A stretch of DNA of 64,000 bases from Candidatus Peregrinibacteria bacterium HGW-Peregrinibacteria-1 (GTDB taxonomy: Bacteria > Patescibacteriota > Gracilibacteria > UBA1369 > LOWO2-01-FULL-3), in assembly GCA_002839505.1 (NCBI GenBank), contig PGYE01000001.1, forward strand, positions 585,995 through 649,994, read 5' to 3'. This document shows, piece by piece, positions 18,722 to 28,662 of the stretch. Position numbers and translations under genes: made by a program. A model generated the notes under the pieces. The model saw only the letters and a program-made list of their open reading frames with translations. It searched no databases and was not told the DNA's origin. Numbering within the stretch: the stretch's first letter is position 1; each line of letters begins with the position of its first letter.

Positions 18722-19279
18722 ATGACAAATTTACTTCAAGACATTCAAAAACTAGCAATAACAAAGGCAGTTCCCGATGTCAAATCAGGTCTCACAGTTC
18801 GTGTTCACCAACGAATTAAAGAAGGTGAAAAAGAAAGAGTCCAAATTTTTGAAGGCCTTGTGATCCGAGTTAACAGTGGACACGGAGCTGACAAAACATT
18901 TACCGTTAGAAAAATAGTTGATGGAATCGGTGTTGAAAAAATATTTCCACTATACTCAACAAACATCGAAAAAATTGAGATTCAAAGAAAATCCAAGATC
19001 CGCCGCGCAAAACTCTACTACATGAGAGACCGTTCTGGAAAATCTGCGCGTCTTAAAGATCGTTTCCTAACTCAGAAAGAGCTTGATGCCGAGATGGATA
19101 AATCTGCAGAAGAACTTGCCAACCTACAAGCTGAACAAGCAAAAAATAATGAGAATGCCTCCGAGCAAGTAACAGACACTCCAGAACTAGAAACTGTCGA
19201 AGCAACTTCAACCACTGAAGAAACAGCTGCCGTTGAACAACCTGAAGAACAGAAAGCAGAAGAACCAAAGAGCGAATAA
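18722..19279 (+). CDS. rplS: 50S ribosomal protein L19 with acidic C-terminal extension
   Basis: GLTVRVHQRIKEGEKERVQIFEGLVIRVNSGHGADKTFTVRKIVDGIGVEKIFPLYSTNIEKIEI is a canonical L19 sequence. Confidence 0.96.
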   Translation: MTNLLQDIQKLAITKAVPDVKSGLTVRVHQRIKEGEKERVQIFEGLVIRVNSGHGADKTFTVRKIVDGIGVEKIFPLYSTNIEKIEIQRKSKIRRAKLYYMRDRSGKSARLKDRFLTQKELDAEMDKSAEELANLQAEQAKNNENASEQVTDTPELETVEATSTTEETAAVEQPEEQKAEEPKSE

Positions 19280-19295
19280 CCCATTTTCAGAACCC

Positions 19296-19327
19296 AAAAT
19301 CCACCTTATACTAAGGTGGATTTTTTT
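19296..19327 (+). terminator. Rho-independent terminator after rplS
   Basis: AAAATCCACCTTA-TAC-TAAGGTGGATTTT followed by T residues; 13-bp perfect stem. Confidence 0.9.
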
Positions 19328-19340
19328 AAATCCCACAAAC

Positions 19341-19937
19341 TTGCGTGCAACCATAGAAAACAAACTGCGAAAAGCTGGCTATCTGACAATCGCTGGCGTC
19401 GATGAAGCCGGGCGCGGCCCCTTGGCGGGGCCAGTCGTATCTGCTGCAGTGATCCTCGCGCCCGGCACCAAACTCCCCGGACTCAACGACAGTAAAAAGC
19501 TCACCGAAAAAGCAAGAGACCGCCTGTTTAAACTAATAATTGACCAAGCACTGGACTTCAGCATCACCTTTATTCCACCTGCAATAATCGACCAAATCAA
19601 CATCCTCCAAGCTACCCTCCACGCCAACCAGCTTTGCATCCAAAACCTTACCATTCAGCCCGACATCATCCTTCTCGACGGCCGCGACAAACAAGAATTT
19701 CCCATTCCTCATCAAATGATCGTCAAAGGCGACACTAAAGTCCGCTCCATCGCCGCCGCCTCTATCCTGGCAAAGGTCACTCGCGACCACCTAATGACAC
19801 ACTACTCTGACCACTACCCCGCCTATAACTTCCGCCAACACAAAGGCTACGGCACCTATTTCCATCGCCAAGCCATCGCCGAACACGGCCCCAGCGAGCT
19901 CCACAGAGAATCATTTTTAAAAAACATCCTAAGCTGA
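19341..19937 (+). CDS. rnhB: Ribonuclease HII
   Basis: IAGVDEAGRGPLAGPVVSAAVIL. The ORF track starts at 19233 inside rplS and upstream of the terminator; TTG at 19341 is the likelier start. Confidence 0.92.
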   Translation: MRATIENKLRKAGYLTIAGVDEAGRGPLAGPVVSAAVILAPGTKLPGLNDSKKLTEKARDRLFKLIIDQALDFSITFIPPAIIDQINILQATLHANQLCIQNLTIQPDIILLDGRDKQEFPIPHQMIVKGDTKVRSIAAASILAKVTRDHLMTHYSDHYPAYNFRQHKGYGTYFHRQAIAEHGPSELHRESFLKNILS

Positions 19938-19978
19938 TAAACTTCCCACAGCCTAGAAATCAGACACTAAAAGGAACA

Positions 19979-20998
19979 ATGAAGTACACAATCTCCGGAA
20001 ACTATGGCGCAGGCAACCTTGGCGACGAGCTGATTCTTAGCGGACTGATCACTGATCTTCGAAGGCGCGACTCCCAAGCCGACATCACAGTTTTAAGCGC
20101 AAACCCTGAGAGCACAACCGCTCAACATCAGGTAAAAGCCACACCTCCATTCCCCTCCGGCCCCAGATCTCTCTTAAAGAACTTTAGAAACAACGCCACA
20201 ACTAATGCCGTCAGACAAAGCGATTATTTCATCCTCGGTGGCGGGGGACTATTCAACAACCTCTCATTTAAAGCAACCATCATTTGGAGCATTCAAGCCT
20301 TTTTTGCCATCAGATTAAAAACACCGCTACTTTGCTTAGGACAAAGCGTCAGCTACATCAAAAACCCCATCGCCCGTTTCTTGGTCCACAAAACATTCAA
20401 AAAAGCTCAACAAATAACTGTTCGCGACCAAAATTCCATTAAAGCTCTTCAAAAAATGGGAATCAAATCCAATATAGAACTTGTCGAAGACTTTGCCTTC
20501 AAATCTCCGCTGCACGATTCCAATGAAAATGACCAGAACAACGATAATAAACTCAACACACCCCCACAAATCCTCATCTGCCTCAGACAAATGCCCAACC
20601 TTCCAAAAAATTTACTTCCCGAAATCGCTAAATTCATCAACAGCCAGCCCGCAGACACCTCAATAAAACTAGTCGACTTCCAACAGAGGGGCTCTGAATG
20701 TGATACAGTCATCCACCAAAAACTCAAAAAACTAATAACAAACCCCAACACCGTCCACCTACAAGACATCACCATCTCCGAACTCACCACACTTTACCGG
20801 CAATCCGCACTAATAATCGGCATGCGCCTGCACGCTATCATCACCGCCATCATCACCCAGCGACCATTCATCGCCCTCAGCTACGCGCCCAAAGTTCGAG
20901 ATTTCCTCGAAACCCACAATTATAATGATCAAATCCTTGACCTTCAAGACACCACACATCAAGAAATTGAGAAACTTGCCAATAAACTCAAAACATAG
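19979..20998 (+). CDS. csaB: Polysaccharide pyruvyl transferase, CsaB-type
   Basis: GNYGAGNLGDELIL N-terminus, FILGGGGLFNN, and IGMRLHAIITAIITQRPFIALSYAPKV. Confidence 0.88.
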   Translation: MKYTISGNYGAGNLGDELILSGLITDLRRRDSQADITVLSANPESTTAQHQVKATPPFPSGPRSLLKNFRNNATTNAVRQSDYFILGGGGLFNNLSFKATIIWSIQAFFAIRLKTPLLCLGQSVSYIKNPIARFLVHKTFKKAQQITVRDQNSIKALQKMGIKSNIELVEDFAFKSPLHDSNENDQNNDNKLNTPPQILICLRQMPNLPKNLLPEIAKFINSQPADTSIKLVDFQQRGSECDTVIHQKLKKLITNPNTVHLQDITISELTTLYRQSALIIGMRLHAIITAIITQRPFIALSYAPKVRDFLETHNYNDQILDLQDTTHQEIEKLANKLKT

Positions 20999-21030
20999 TT
21001 AACTGATTGATGAATTAACCCATTGCCAAC

Positions 21031-21783
21031 ATGAAAGGAATTATTCTCTGCGGCGGCACCGGATCTCGCCTCTACCCGCTCACTAAAATTACCAACAAGC
21101 ATCTGTTGCCGGTTTATAATAAGCCGATGATTTACTACCCTTTATTCACCATGAAGGAAATGGGCATCACCGACATCCTTATCGTGTCAGGCAAAGGACA
21201 CTGCGGAGACTTTTTGGAACTCCTTGGCTCCGGAAAGCAATTTGGCTTAAAACTCAGCTACGAAATTCAAGAAAAAGCCGGAGGAATAGCTGAAGCACTA
21301 GGCCTCGCTGAGCGTTTCGCCAATGGAGAAAAAGTTGTTGCCATTCTCGGCGACAACATTTTTGAGCTTCCCCTAAAGAAAGCCTTTGAGGACTTCAAAA
21401 ATCAAAAGGAAGGCGGCAAAATATTATTAAAACAAGTTGCTAACCCGCGAGCATATGGCGTTGCCACCCTAACCGGCGACAAAGTCACTAAAATCGTTGA
21501 AAAGCCCACAGAACCCGAATCCGATTACGCCGTTGTCGGATGCTACATGTACAACCCCGAGGTTTTTGATGTCGTCAAAAACCTAAAGCCCTCCGATCGT
21601 GGAGAACTTGAAATCACCGATGTCTCCAACTATTTCCTCAACAAAAACCAGCTCACCTACGAAATTCTTGATGGCTTTTGGGGAGACTGCGGAGAAAATT
21701 TTGACACCCTACTGACAGCTGCGCGTCTGGTTCGGGCCTCACGACTCGCCCACATCAATCACGCCCTTGATGCTGATGAATAA
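21031..21783 (+). CDS. rmlA: Glucose-1-phosphate thymidylyltransferase
   Basis: MKGIILCGGTGSRLYPLTKITNKHLLPVYNKPMIYYPL and ILGDNIFE motifs. Confidence 0.93.
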   Translation: MKGIILCGGTGSRLYPLTKITNKHLLPVYNKPMIYYPLFTMKEMGITDILIVSGKGHCGDFLELLGSGKQFGLKLSYEIQEKAGGIAEALGLAERFANGEKVVAILGDNIFELPLKKAFEDFKNQKEGGKILLKQVANPRAYGVATLTGDKVTKIVEKPTEPESDYAVVGCYMYNPEVFDVVKNLKPSDRGELEITDVSNYFLNKNQLTYEILDGFWGDCGENFDTLLTAARLVRASRLAHINHALDADE

Positions 21784-22609
21784 ATCTTAAACGAGGATTT
21801 TTCCGGCCCAAATGTCTCAATCTATACCTAATGGAATCCACTAGATGTTGACGAATAGTCCATTTTTTAAAGAAATCTCGCACTCCTCCACCACTCACTC
21901 TCAAACCATCGGCATACACCGTAACCTCCGGATAAAAGACCACCCTTTTCCCCAACTCCCAAGACCGCCAACATATCTCCGGATCTGACATAAACAAAAA
22001 ATACTTTTCATTCAAACCTCCAATAGTCCTCCACACATCTCCCCTCACAACTATGAATGAAGACTGCAGCCAGTCCACATCTTGAGTCTTGTCATAATCC
22101 AGATGCCTCATCTCATCATACGCAACCTTCTGCTTTAAAAGCGGAACATTCCTCAAAAATGTTCTTCGCGCTATCTGCACATACAATTTTGGAAATGCCC
22201 TTACCGTCATTCCTACACTATCTACCAATTCATCAAACTGCTTTGGACCCATTATCCCGACATCCGGGTTCGCATCCATGAAATCCACCATTTTTTGAAA
22301 ACAATCCTTATCCCTGACCACAATATCCGGATTAACAATAAAAATGTATTTACCAGTAGCCTGGGCCGCCCCTCTATTATTGGCCTTCGTATAACCAAGA
22401 TTTTTCTCGTTAATAATCAGTTTTACATTATCGAACCTCCTCAAAGTCTCTAGCTTCTTCTTATTCTCTTCATTACAAGAATTATCAACAATAATAATCT
22501 CAATCTCAAAATCACATACCTGCTCCTGCAAGTTCGTCACATTTTCAACAACCCTCTTACTCTTCAGAAAGTCCAAAATAATCACCGAAATCTTATCTGT
22601 CTTCTCCAT
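21755..22609 (-). CDS. Family 2 glycosyltransferase (rhamnosyltransferase-like)
   Basis: SVIILDFLKSKRVVENV...IIIVDNSCNEEN...NLGYTKANNRGAAQATGKYIFIVNPDIVV. Confidence 0.88.
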   Translation of the reverse strand: MEKTDKISVIILDFLKSKRVVENVTNLQEQVCDFEIEIIIVDNSCNEENKKKLETLRRFDNVKLIINEKNLGYTKANNRGAAQATGKYIFIVNPDIVVRDKDCFQKMVDFMDANPDVGIMGPKQFDELVDSVGMTVRAFPKLYVQIARRTFLRNVPLLKQKVAYDEMRHLDYDKTQDVDWLQSSFIVVRGDVWRTIGGLNEKYFLFMSDPEICWRSWELGKRVVFYPEVTVYADGLRVSGGGVRDFFKKWTIRQHLVDSIRYRLRHLGRKNPRLRFIHQHQGRD

Positions 22610-23581
22610 TTAATTCATAAAATTTAAAATCTTCTTATCCGCTCCAACTGACCTTGGCATCTGTGCTCGTTTTTGGGCTACAACAACAGCAATCTTCGCA
22701 TAAGCTCTCCAATCTTTCCAAATTCCTGGGAATCTTAACAACAAAAAAGCCCGTTTGCAAACATGGTACATCCAAGTCAAAACCTTCACCTTCCAAGGAA
22801 AACTCTTGCTGAAATTTTTCTCAATCACCACCTTATCACCCCAGACACTTTTTCGGCGTATCGGCGATGACCAAGGAACCGTTTCATTCAGCTGACGATC
22901 ATGCCACACTTTGGCATCCGACACAAAAAGACAACTAAACCCCGCCCACTGCAACCTGTATGACAAATCACAATCATTTTTATAATGAATCAACTCATCA
23001 AAATACTCATTTTCATAGCGAATCTGCTCAAGCGCCTCCTTCTTAAAAACGCATACCGCCCCACTTGCACCAAAAATCTCTGACACACTATCATATTGGC
23101 CATCATCAACCTCACCGTTCCCAATATCATAAAACTTATGCCATTTAGTGATTCCAATACCAACACTATCGATCACATTTGTCCGCTCCTGCTTCTCATA
23201 ATTCCACTGCAAAGACTTACAAGTCGCAAAACCATACTCCGGATGCTGCATCAATCTGTCCATCATCTTACTGACAAAATCTTTTTCATAAAGCATGTCA
23301 TTACTGAGACAAAAATAATACTCTCCCGTCATCTTGCTAATTATCTCGTTGTGACCGCCACTATGCCACTTATTAGCCCCCTTCTCCACCAAGGCCTTCT
23401 CAAAAATACCAGGCATATTGACCTTCAACCAATCATAAGCCGACCATGCTCCCTCCTCCTGATCCCGAAGTATATACTCAACATTTGGGTAATCCTGCTG
23501 TAGCAGACTCACCAACGAATCACCTATATACTTTGTGCCATAGAGCACAACACCGACCGTTACCTTTGGAAGACTATTCAT
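22610..23581 (-). CDS. Family 2 glycosyltransferase
   Basis: TVGVVLYGTKYIGDSLVSLLQQDYPNVEYILRD...YYFCLSNDMLYEKDFVSKMM; abuts the upstream GT2 gene. Confidence 0.85.
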   Translation of the reverse strand: MNSLPKVTVGVVLYGTKYIGDSLVSLLQQDYPNVEYILRDQEEGAWSAYDWLKVNMPGIFEKALVEKGANKWHSGGHNEIISKMTGEYYFCLSNDMLYEKDFVSKMMDRLMQHPEYGFATCKSLQWNYEKQERTNVIDSVGIGITKWHKFYDIGNGEVDDGQYDSVSEIFGASGAVCVFKKEALEQIRYENEYFDELIHYKNDCDLSYRLQWAGFSCLFVSDAKVWHDRQLNETVPWSSPIRRKSVWGDKVVIEKNFSKSFPWKVKVLTWMYHVCKRAFLLLRFPGIWKDWRAYAKIAVVVAQKRAQMPRSVGADKKILNFMN

Positions 23582-23601
23582 GAATTTATATTAACTACTG
23601 A

Positions 23602-24393
23602 CTATTTATTATTAAGTTTAACTGACCTCAATATTGAAACCCTCGGACGCTTTGCCTTAGCACCAAACTCCTCCGCACTTATATCCAAAACCGCTACATC
23701 TTTACCATGATTTTTGAAAATCTCTCTGGCAAACTCCGCCCAACTCATCGCCTTATCGCCCGCCACATGATAAACACCATATTCCAATACCACATCCCGC
23801 GACAGAACATGCTTTTCTACCCACTCCACCACCAGCTTCACATCTGTCGGACAGCCAACCTGATCCGCCACCACCCTCACCTCATTTCTTTCATCTGCCA
23901 ACCTCAGCATCGTTTGCTTAAAGTTTTTACCATGATCAGCATAAAGCCACGAAGTACGAATAACATAAGCCGAAGAACAGTTTTGCAAAGCGGCAATCTC
24001 CCCATGTAACTTTGATTCTCCATAAACATTGATCGGAGAGGGGACATCAGTTTCATCGTAACCATCCTCCTTCTCACCATCAAAAACATAATCCGTACTG
24101 AAATGAATCAAAACAGCACCAACTTTTTCACAAGCATCAGCCAAATATCCTACCGCCTTCGCATTAATATCAAACGCCAACTGTGGCTGATCCTCCGAAC
24201 CATCCACATCAGTATATGCCGCACAATTAATCACAAAATCCGGCGAAAGCTCTCCCACCTTACCTAAAACACTCTCACGCACCGTTAAATCCAACTCCTC
24301 TCTCCCAAGTGATGCAACATCATAACCACTTAATGCTGCCGCAAACTCCTGCCCCAGCATCCCACTACCCCCAGTTATCAATATTTTCTTCAT
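23602..24393 (-). CDS. rmlD: dTDP-4-dehydrorhamnose reductase
   Basis: ILITGGSGMLGQEFAAAL, VINCAAYTDVDGSEDQPQLAFDINA, FSTDYVFDGEK motifs. Confidence 0.93.
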   Translation of the reverse strand: MKKILITGGSGMLGQEFAAALSGYDVASLGREELDLTVRESVLGKVGELSPDFVINCAAYTDVDGSEDQPQLAFDINAKAVGYLADACEKVGAVLIHFSTDYVFDGEKEDGYDETDVPSPINVYGESKLHGEIAALQNCSSAYVIRTSWLYADHGKNFKQTMLRLADERNEVRVVADQVGCPTDVKLVVEWVEKHVLSRDVVLEYGVYHVAGDKAMSWAEFAREIFKNHGKDVAVLDISAEEFGAKAKRPRVSILRSVKLNNK

Positions 24394-24404
24394 AACACAA
24401 GGCG

Positions 24405-25007
24405 TTAGATTCCTCTCTCACTCAAAAACTCCTTAGTAACCTGCCAGACCAGCTTCTCTGTATCCTCTTTAAGAGCTTGTAGCTCAACGGGCTTCCAATT
24501 CCATTCCTCCGCCAGCTTCTCATGAACCACCCTGCAGCGCTCGATCAAATCATCGTTCTGCTCATGCACATGCACCTCTTCTTTTGCCGACAAAGCTCTC
24601 TGACCTCGCATGAAAATCGTAAAATCTTCTTTCCTCAAATACTTATTAATAGAAATCAACCAATCCTGATCGGCACCTTTGGCCGTACCCCAAGCAATAC
24701 CCGTCCCGGAATAATCTTCCGCCACCACGATAACTCCATTATCAATCCATTCATTGACCTGTTTTTCATTTTGATAACGGTTCAGCACATACCACATCTG
24801 AAGCTCTTCCTCACTTATTTTCTGTGCGGCACCACCCCTCAAAACCTCATTGATAAACGGACCCGTAGGCACCAAATCATACACCGGATATTTCACATAT
24901 TCCGCCTGATATCCCGCCGCTCTCAAATTTTTAACCAGCCGCTGGGCATGAGTTGTCTTCCCAATGTTATTAATCCCGTAAATTGCAATCAACACCCCTT
25001 TGTTCAT
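24405..25007 (-). CDS. tmk: Thymidylate kinase-like protein
   Basis: P-loop IAIYGINNIGKTTHAQRL; EDYSGTGIAWG in place of the canonical DRY motif. ATGA overlap with the proS stop. Confidence 0.78.
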   Translation of the reverse strand: MNKGVLIAIYGINNIGKTTHAQRLVKNLRAAGYQAEYVKYPVYDLVPTGPFINEVLRGGAAQKISEEELQMWYVLNRYQNEKQVNEWIDNGVIVVAEDYSGTGIAWGTAKGADQDWLISINKYLRKEDFTIFMRGQRALSAKEEVHVHEQNDDLIERCRVVHEKLAEEWNWKPVELQALKEDTEKLVWQVTKEFLSERGI

Positions 25008-26707
25008 AGTAAATCAGTTACAGTTGCCAGAAAATCATCCACCTTCATCATCTTGCTATCGGCCTCATCTCGCCCCTTAATCTCCACCTCATTGTTTTCC
25101 AAGGAACGACTACTCACCACAACCCTCAAAGGAATCCCAATCAGATCCGCATCACCGAACTTCTTACCAGGACTTTCATTTCGATCGTCATACAAAACCT
25201 CAATTCCCATCTCCTCAAGCTTCAAATAAATTTCCTCTCCCTTCTTAATCGACTCATCATCAGAATTCTTGCCGATACTGATCAAATAAACTTGGAACGG
25301 AGCCACAGATTTTGGCCACACAATACCCTTATCGTCATTGTGCTTTTCAACGATTGTCGCCAAAGTACGCCCGACACCAATTCCATAACACCCCATATAA
25401 AAATCCTCCGACTGCCCCTTATCACTCACATATTGAGCCCCCTTCATCATCTTGGAATAATGATAACCCAGCTGAAAAATATTCCCGACCTCCACACCCT
25501 TGCCTTCCTCTAAAATACCACCGCCAACAGCCTCAAAACCCGACTCCGCCATTGCAAAATCACCCTCCAACGCTGGAGTGAAATCACGATCTATGTTTAC
25601 ATTCACACGATCAACATTCAATTTTCCGCCACCAGTGTACATATTTCTCACCCCTCTCAAAGAATCATCCGCTACCAACAGCACCTCCTTCGGAAGACCA
25701 ACCGGCGAAACAAAACCCGCCACCAAACCTTTCTCAACCAACTCTTCCTCACTAGCCGACCTTAACTCATGCACCTTCAAAAGATGTTTCAGCTTACACT
25801 CGTTAACCTCAAAATCACCTCGAAGCACAGCAACGATCATTCTATTATTTTCATCCATAAACACCACATTCTTAATCTGTTGCCACAAAGGCAGTCCGTG
25901 AAAACTCACACCATCCGCCATAGTCCGTCCCCGGACCGCCCCCACCTCCTTCATCTCCAACACATCTTCCTCAAGATTCATCGGCTTCTTCACAAACACC
26001 GCCACATCCTCATGCGCCGCATATTTCCCATCAGCAGTTTTCAAAAACCTACTTTCTCCGGCCTCCGACACCACCACAAACTCATGACAATACTCACCAC
26101 CGATATATCCATTATCCGCCTCTACGACTAATGCCTCCAGCCCCAGACGCTCAAATATCCTCAAATATACCTCCCACATCTTATGATATTCTTCCTTGAA
26201 ATCCTCCTCATCCTTATGGAAAGAATAAGCATCCTTCATCAAAAACTCCCTCACCCTGAAAAGACCGCCTCTCGCCCTCAACTCATCTCGAAACTTCAGC
26301 GAAAACTGATAGATATTAAAAGGCAAATCCTTATAACTGATCTGAAATTTCCTCACAACATCCACAAACATCTCTTCCGCCGTTCCTCCCAGCGCAAACT
26401 GCGCCCCTCTACGATCTTCAATCTTCATCAGCTCAAATCCCGCCGACTGCGTACGATTGGTCTCCTCCCATAGCGACAGGGGATGCAACACCGGCGACAG
26501 CATCTCTTGCGCTCCGGCCTTATCCATCTCCTCTCGAATCACATCCACCAACTTATTCTGCACCCTCTGGCCCAACGGTAAAAAAAAGTACCTCCCAGCC
26601 ACCGATTCCCTAATAAACCCACCCTTGTGAAGCAACTGATGAGAAACAAACACCGCATCACTTGGGACATCCTTCTGCGTCTTACCAAAAAACTTTGAAT
26701 ATCTCAT
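25004..26707 (-). CDS. proS: Prolyl-tRNA synthetase
   Basis: Class II motifs: GRYFFLPLGQRVQNKLVDVIREEMDKAGAQEMLSPVLHPLSLWEETNR, FRDELRARGGLFRVREFLMKDAYSFH, MGCYGIGVGRTLATIVEKHNDDKGIVWPKSVAPFQVYLI. Confidence 0.95.
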   Translation of the reverse strand: MRYSKFFGKTQKDVPSDAVFVSHQLLHKGGFIRESVAGRYFFLPLGQRVQNKLVDVIREEMDKAGAQEMLSPVLHPLSLWEETNRTQSAGFELMKIEDRRGAQFALGGTAEEMFVDVVRKFQISYKDLPFNIYQFSLKFRDELRARGGLFRVREFLMKDAYSFHKDEEDFKEEYHKMWEVYLRIFERLGLEALVVEADNGYIGGEYCHEFVVVSEAGESRFLKTADGKYAAHEDVAVFVKKPMNLEEDVLEMKEVGAVRGRTMADGVSFHGLPLWQQIKNVVFMDENNRMIVAVLRGDFEVNECKLKHLLKVHELRSASEEELVEKGLVAGFVSPVGLPKEVLLVADDSLRGVRNMYTGGGKLNVDRVNVNIDRDFTPALEGDFAMAESGFEAVGGGILEEGKGVEVGNIFQLGYHYSKMMKGAQYVSDKGQSEDFYMGCYGIGVGRTLATIVEKHNDDKGIVWPKSVAPFQVYLISIGKNSDDESIKKGEEIYLKLEEMGIEVLYDDRNESPGKKFGDADLIGIPLRVVVSSRSLENNEVEIKGRDEADSKMMKVDDFLATVTDLL

Positions 26708-26770
26708 AAAATAAATACATTAAATCTTCGAAACAATATCTATTATAAGCAAAAAACACAACCACACATT

Positions 26771-27802
26771 CTACCTGCTGGCGCTTAAAGGCTCTTTACT
26801 AACCATCTTGTGCTTTCTCTCATCCAAATTTCCTTCCAACTTCTTAACCCACTCCGAATTTTGCTTATACCAATCAAATGTCTTTTGAATACCCTCCGCA
26901 AAAGTTACCGAAGGCTCCCACCCCAGCTCGCGCTTCATCTTCCCGGCATCTATCGCATAGCGGCGATCATGAGCCAGGCGATCATCCACATAAACAATCA
27001 AACTTTCATCACGCCCTAAGAAATTCAATAAGAATTTTGTGATTTCCAAATTGGTCTTCTCGTTATTTCCGCCAATATTATAGACTTCACCGTATTTACC
27101 ATTTTTGACAATCGCATCTATCGCAATACAATGATCCTCAACATAAAGCCAGTCCCTCACATTCAAACCATCTCCATATACCGGTACCTCTCGACCCTCT
27201 GAAATCAACTTGAAGAAATATGGAATTAGCTTTTCCGGAAACTGATATGGCCCGTAGTTATTACTACACCTGCTTATTGTCACCGGCATCGCATAAGTCT
27301 CAAAATAACTCTTCACCAAGAGATCTGCGCTTGCCTTAGATGCCGCATATGGACAATTCGGTGCTAGGGGAGTGGTCTCCAAAAAGAAATCTATGGAATC
27401 AAGACCCAGATCACCATATACCTCATCGGTAGAAACTTGATGATAACGCTTAACAGCGCTATTACGGGCCACCTCCAAAAGATTATGAGTACCCACGATG
27501 TTTGTCTGCACAAATATTCCCGGGCCGGTAATACTTCGATCCACATGAGTTTCCGCCGCAAAGTTAATAACAGTATCAAATTTTTCCTCCTCAAAAAGAG
27601 CCTCCAAAAAAGCCTTATCAGCAATATCACCCTGCACAAATTTGAAGTTATTCCTCTCCATAACCGCAGCCAGATTGTCTAAATTTCCGGCATAAGTAAG
27701 CTTATCCAAAACCACCACCTCATCTTCAGGATATTTTTCCAAATGATAGTGCACATAATTACTCCCAATAAAACCCGCGCCACCTGTAACTAAAACTTTC
27801 AT
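26771..27802 (-). CDS. rmlB: dTDP-glucose 4,6-dehydratase
   Basis: ILVTGGAGFIGSNYVHY-type Rossmann motif, AETHVDRSI, YAASKASADLLVKSY. Confidence 0.95.
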   Translation of the reverse strand: MKVLVTGGAGFIGSNYVHYHLEKYPEDEVVVLDKLTYAGNLDNLAAVMERNNFKFVQGDIADKAFLEALFEEEKFDTVINFAAETHVDRSITGPGIFVQTNIVGTHNLLEVARNSAVKRYHQVSTDEVYGDLGLDSIDFFLETTPLAPNCPYAASKASADLLVKSYFETYAMPVTISRCSNNYGPYQFPEKLIPYFFKLISEGREVPVYGDGLNVRDWLYVEDHCIAIDAIVKNGKYGEVYNIGGNNEKTNLEITKFLLNFLGRDESLIVYVDDRLAHDRRYAIDAGKMKRELGWEPSVTFAEGIQKTFDWYKQNSEWVKKLEGNLDERKHKMVSKEPLSASR

Positions 27803-27917
27803 CTTTTAATATTAAATTGCCCAATCATTCTACTGAAAAAATACTTGCAAAACAACCACGAGAAACTATTGTGAATATGTTCATCGGATCGATTTTACCA
27901 ATTAACGGTTTTCAATC

Positions 27918-28643
27918 ATGAGTAAACTCCCACAAGCATTCCAAGGCCTAGAAAAAGATACTTGCCCAGATGTGGCCTCGCGGAGACTCCAGCAAGAAAA
28001 ACCCGATAACGATGACCAAGAACTCACTTTCAACCCCGACCTGAAACGCTTCATGGACAAGGCCCCTCTTTCAATGAGAAAGCTTACGCCCGAACAAGTT
28101 GAATCAATTTTAACCCAGTTCAAAGCTAGATTTGACGAAATGCCTCACCTCCATGAGGGCTGTGACTGGGAAAGAGTAGAGACAGCACTGAGATCAAACC
28201 ACGAAGCCCTGCGAAGCATTGAAGAAATGGCAAGAATGGGACACGAACCCAATGTCTATAATTTTGATGACGAAGGTTGTGATATTGGAACCTGTAGCCT
28301 GGAAGAACCGATGAGCACCCGAGATTTTGTCTACAACCATCAGGCCGCCAGAATATTACTCGAAGAAGACCCTGACGACACATTTCAAGGGACGGCCGTT
28401 GAAGCCGCCGAGGAAATGGGACTAGAGTTGATCCCCCCTGAAAAGTACAAGAATGTCTTACAAGCCAAGGGCATCTTTGACAAGGATTCATACGGCTGGC
28501 TAGGGCTGGACGACGATACTCCCAGCATGCAGGCCCCCTTTGGACTAAGAGCAGTAGCTGAAGTTCACTGCTTCGCACATCCAATTACCTGTCATGATGA
28601 AAAATGGGGATGGCGCGGCACACTAAGAGTGCCATGGAAATAA
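27918..28643 (+). CDS. DUF4256-like protein
   Basis: 241 aa; FKARFDEMPHLHEGCDWERVETALRSNHEALRSIEEMARMGHEPNVYNFD...GTAVEAAEEMGLELIPPEKYKNVLQ...RGTLRV matches my recollection of the DUF4256 pattern. Confidence 0.75.
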   Translation: MSKLPQAFQGLEKDTCPDVASRRLQQEKPDNDDQELTFNPDLKRFMDKAPLSMRKLTPEQVESILTQFKARFDEMPHLHEGCDWERVETALRSNHEALRSIEEMARMGHEPNVYNFDDEGCDIGTCSLEEPMSTRDFVYNHQAARILLEEDPDDTFQGTAVEAAEEMGLELIPPEKYKNVLQAKGIFDKDSYGWLGLDDDTPSMQAPFGLRAVAEVHCFAHPITCHDEKWGWRGTLRVPWK

Positions 28644-28662
28644 GATTCGTCCTCCGCGCCCC

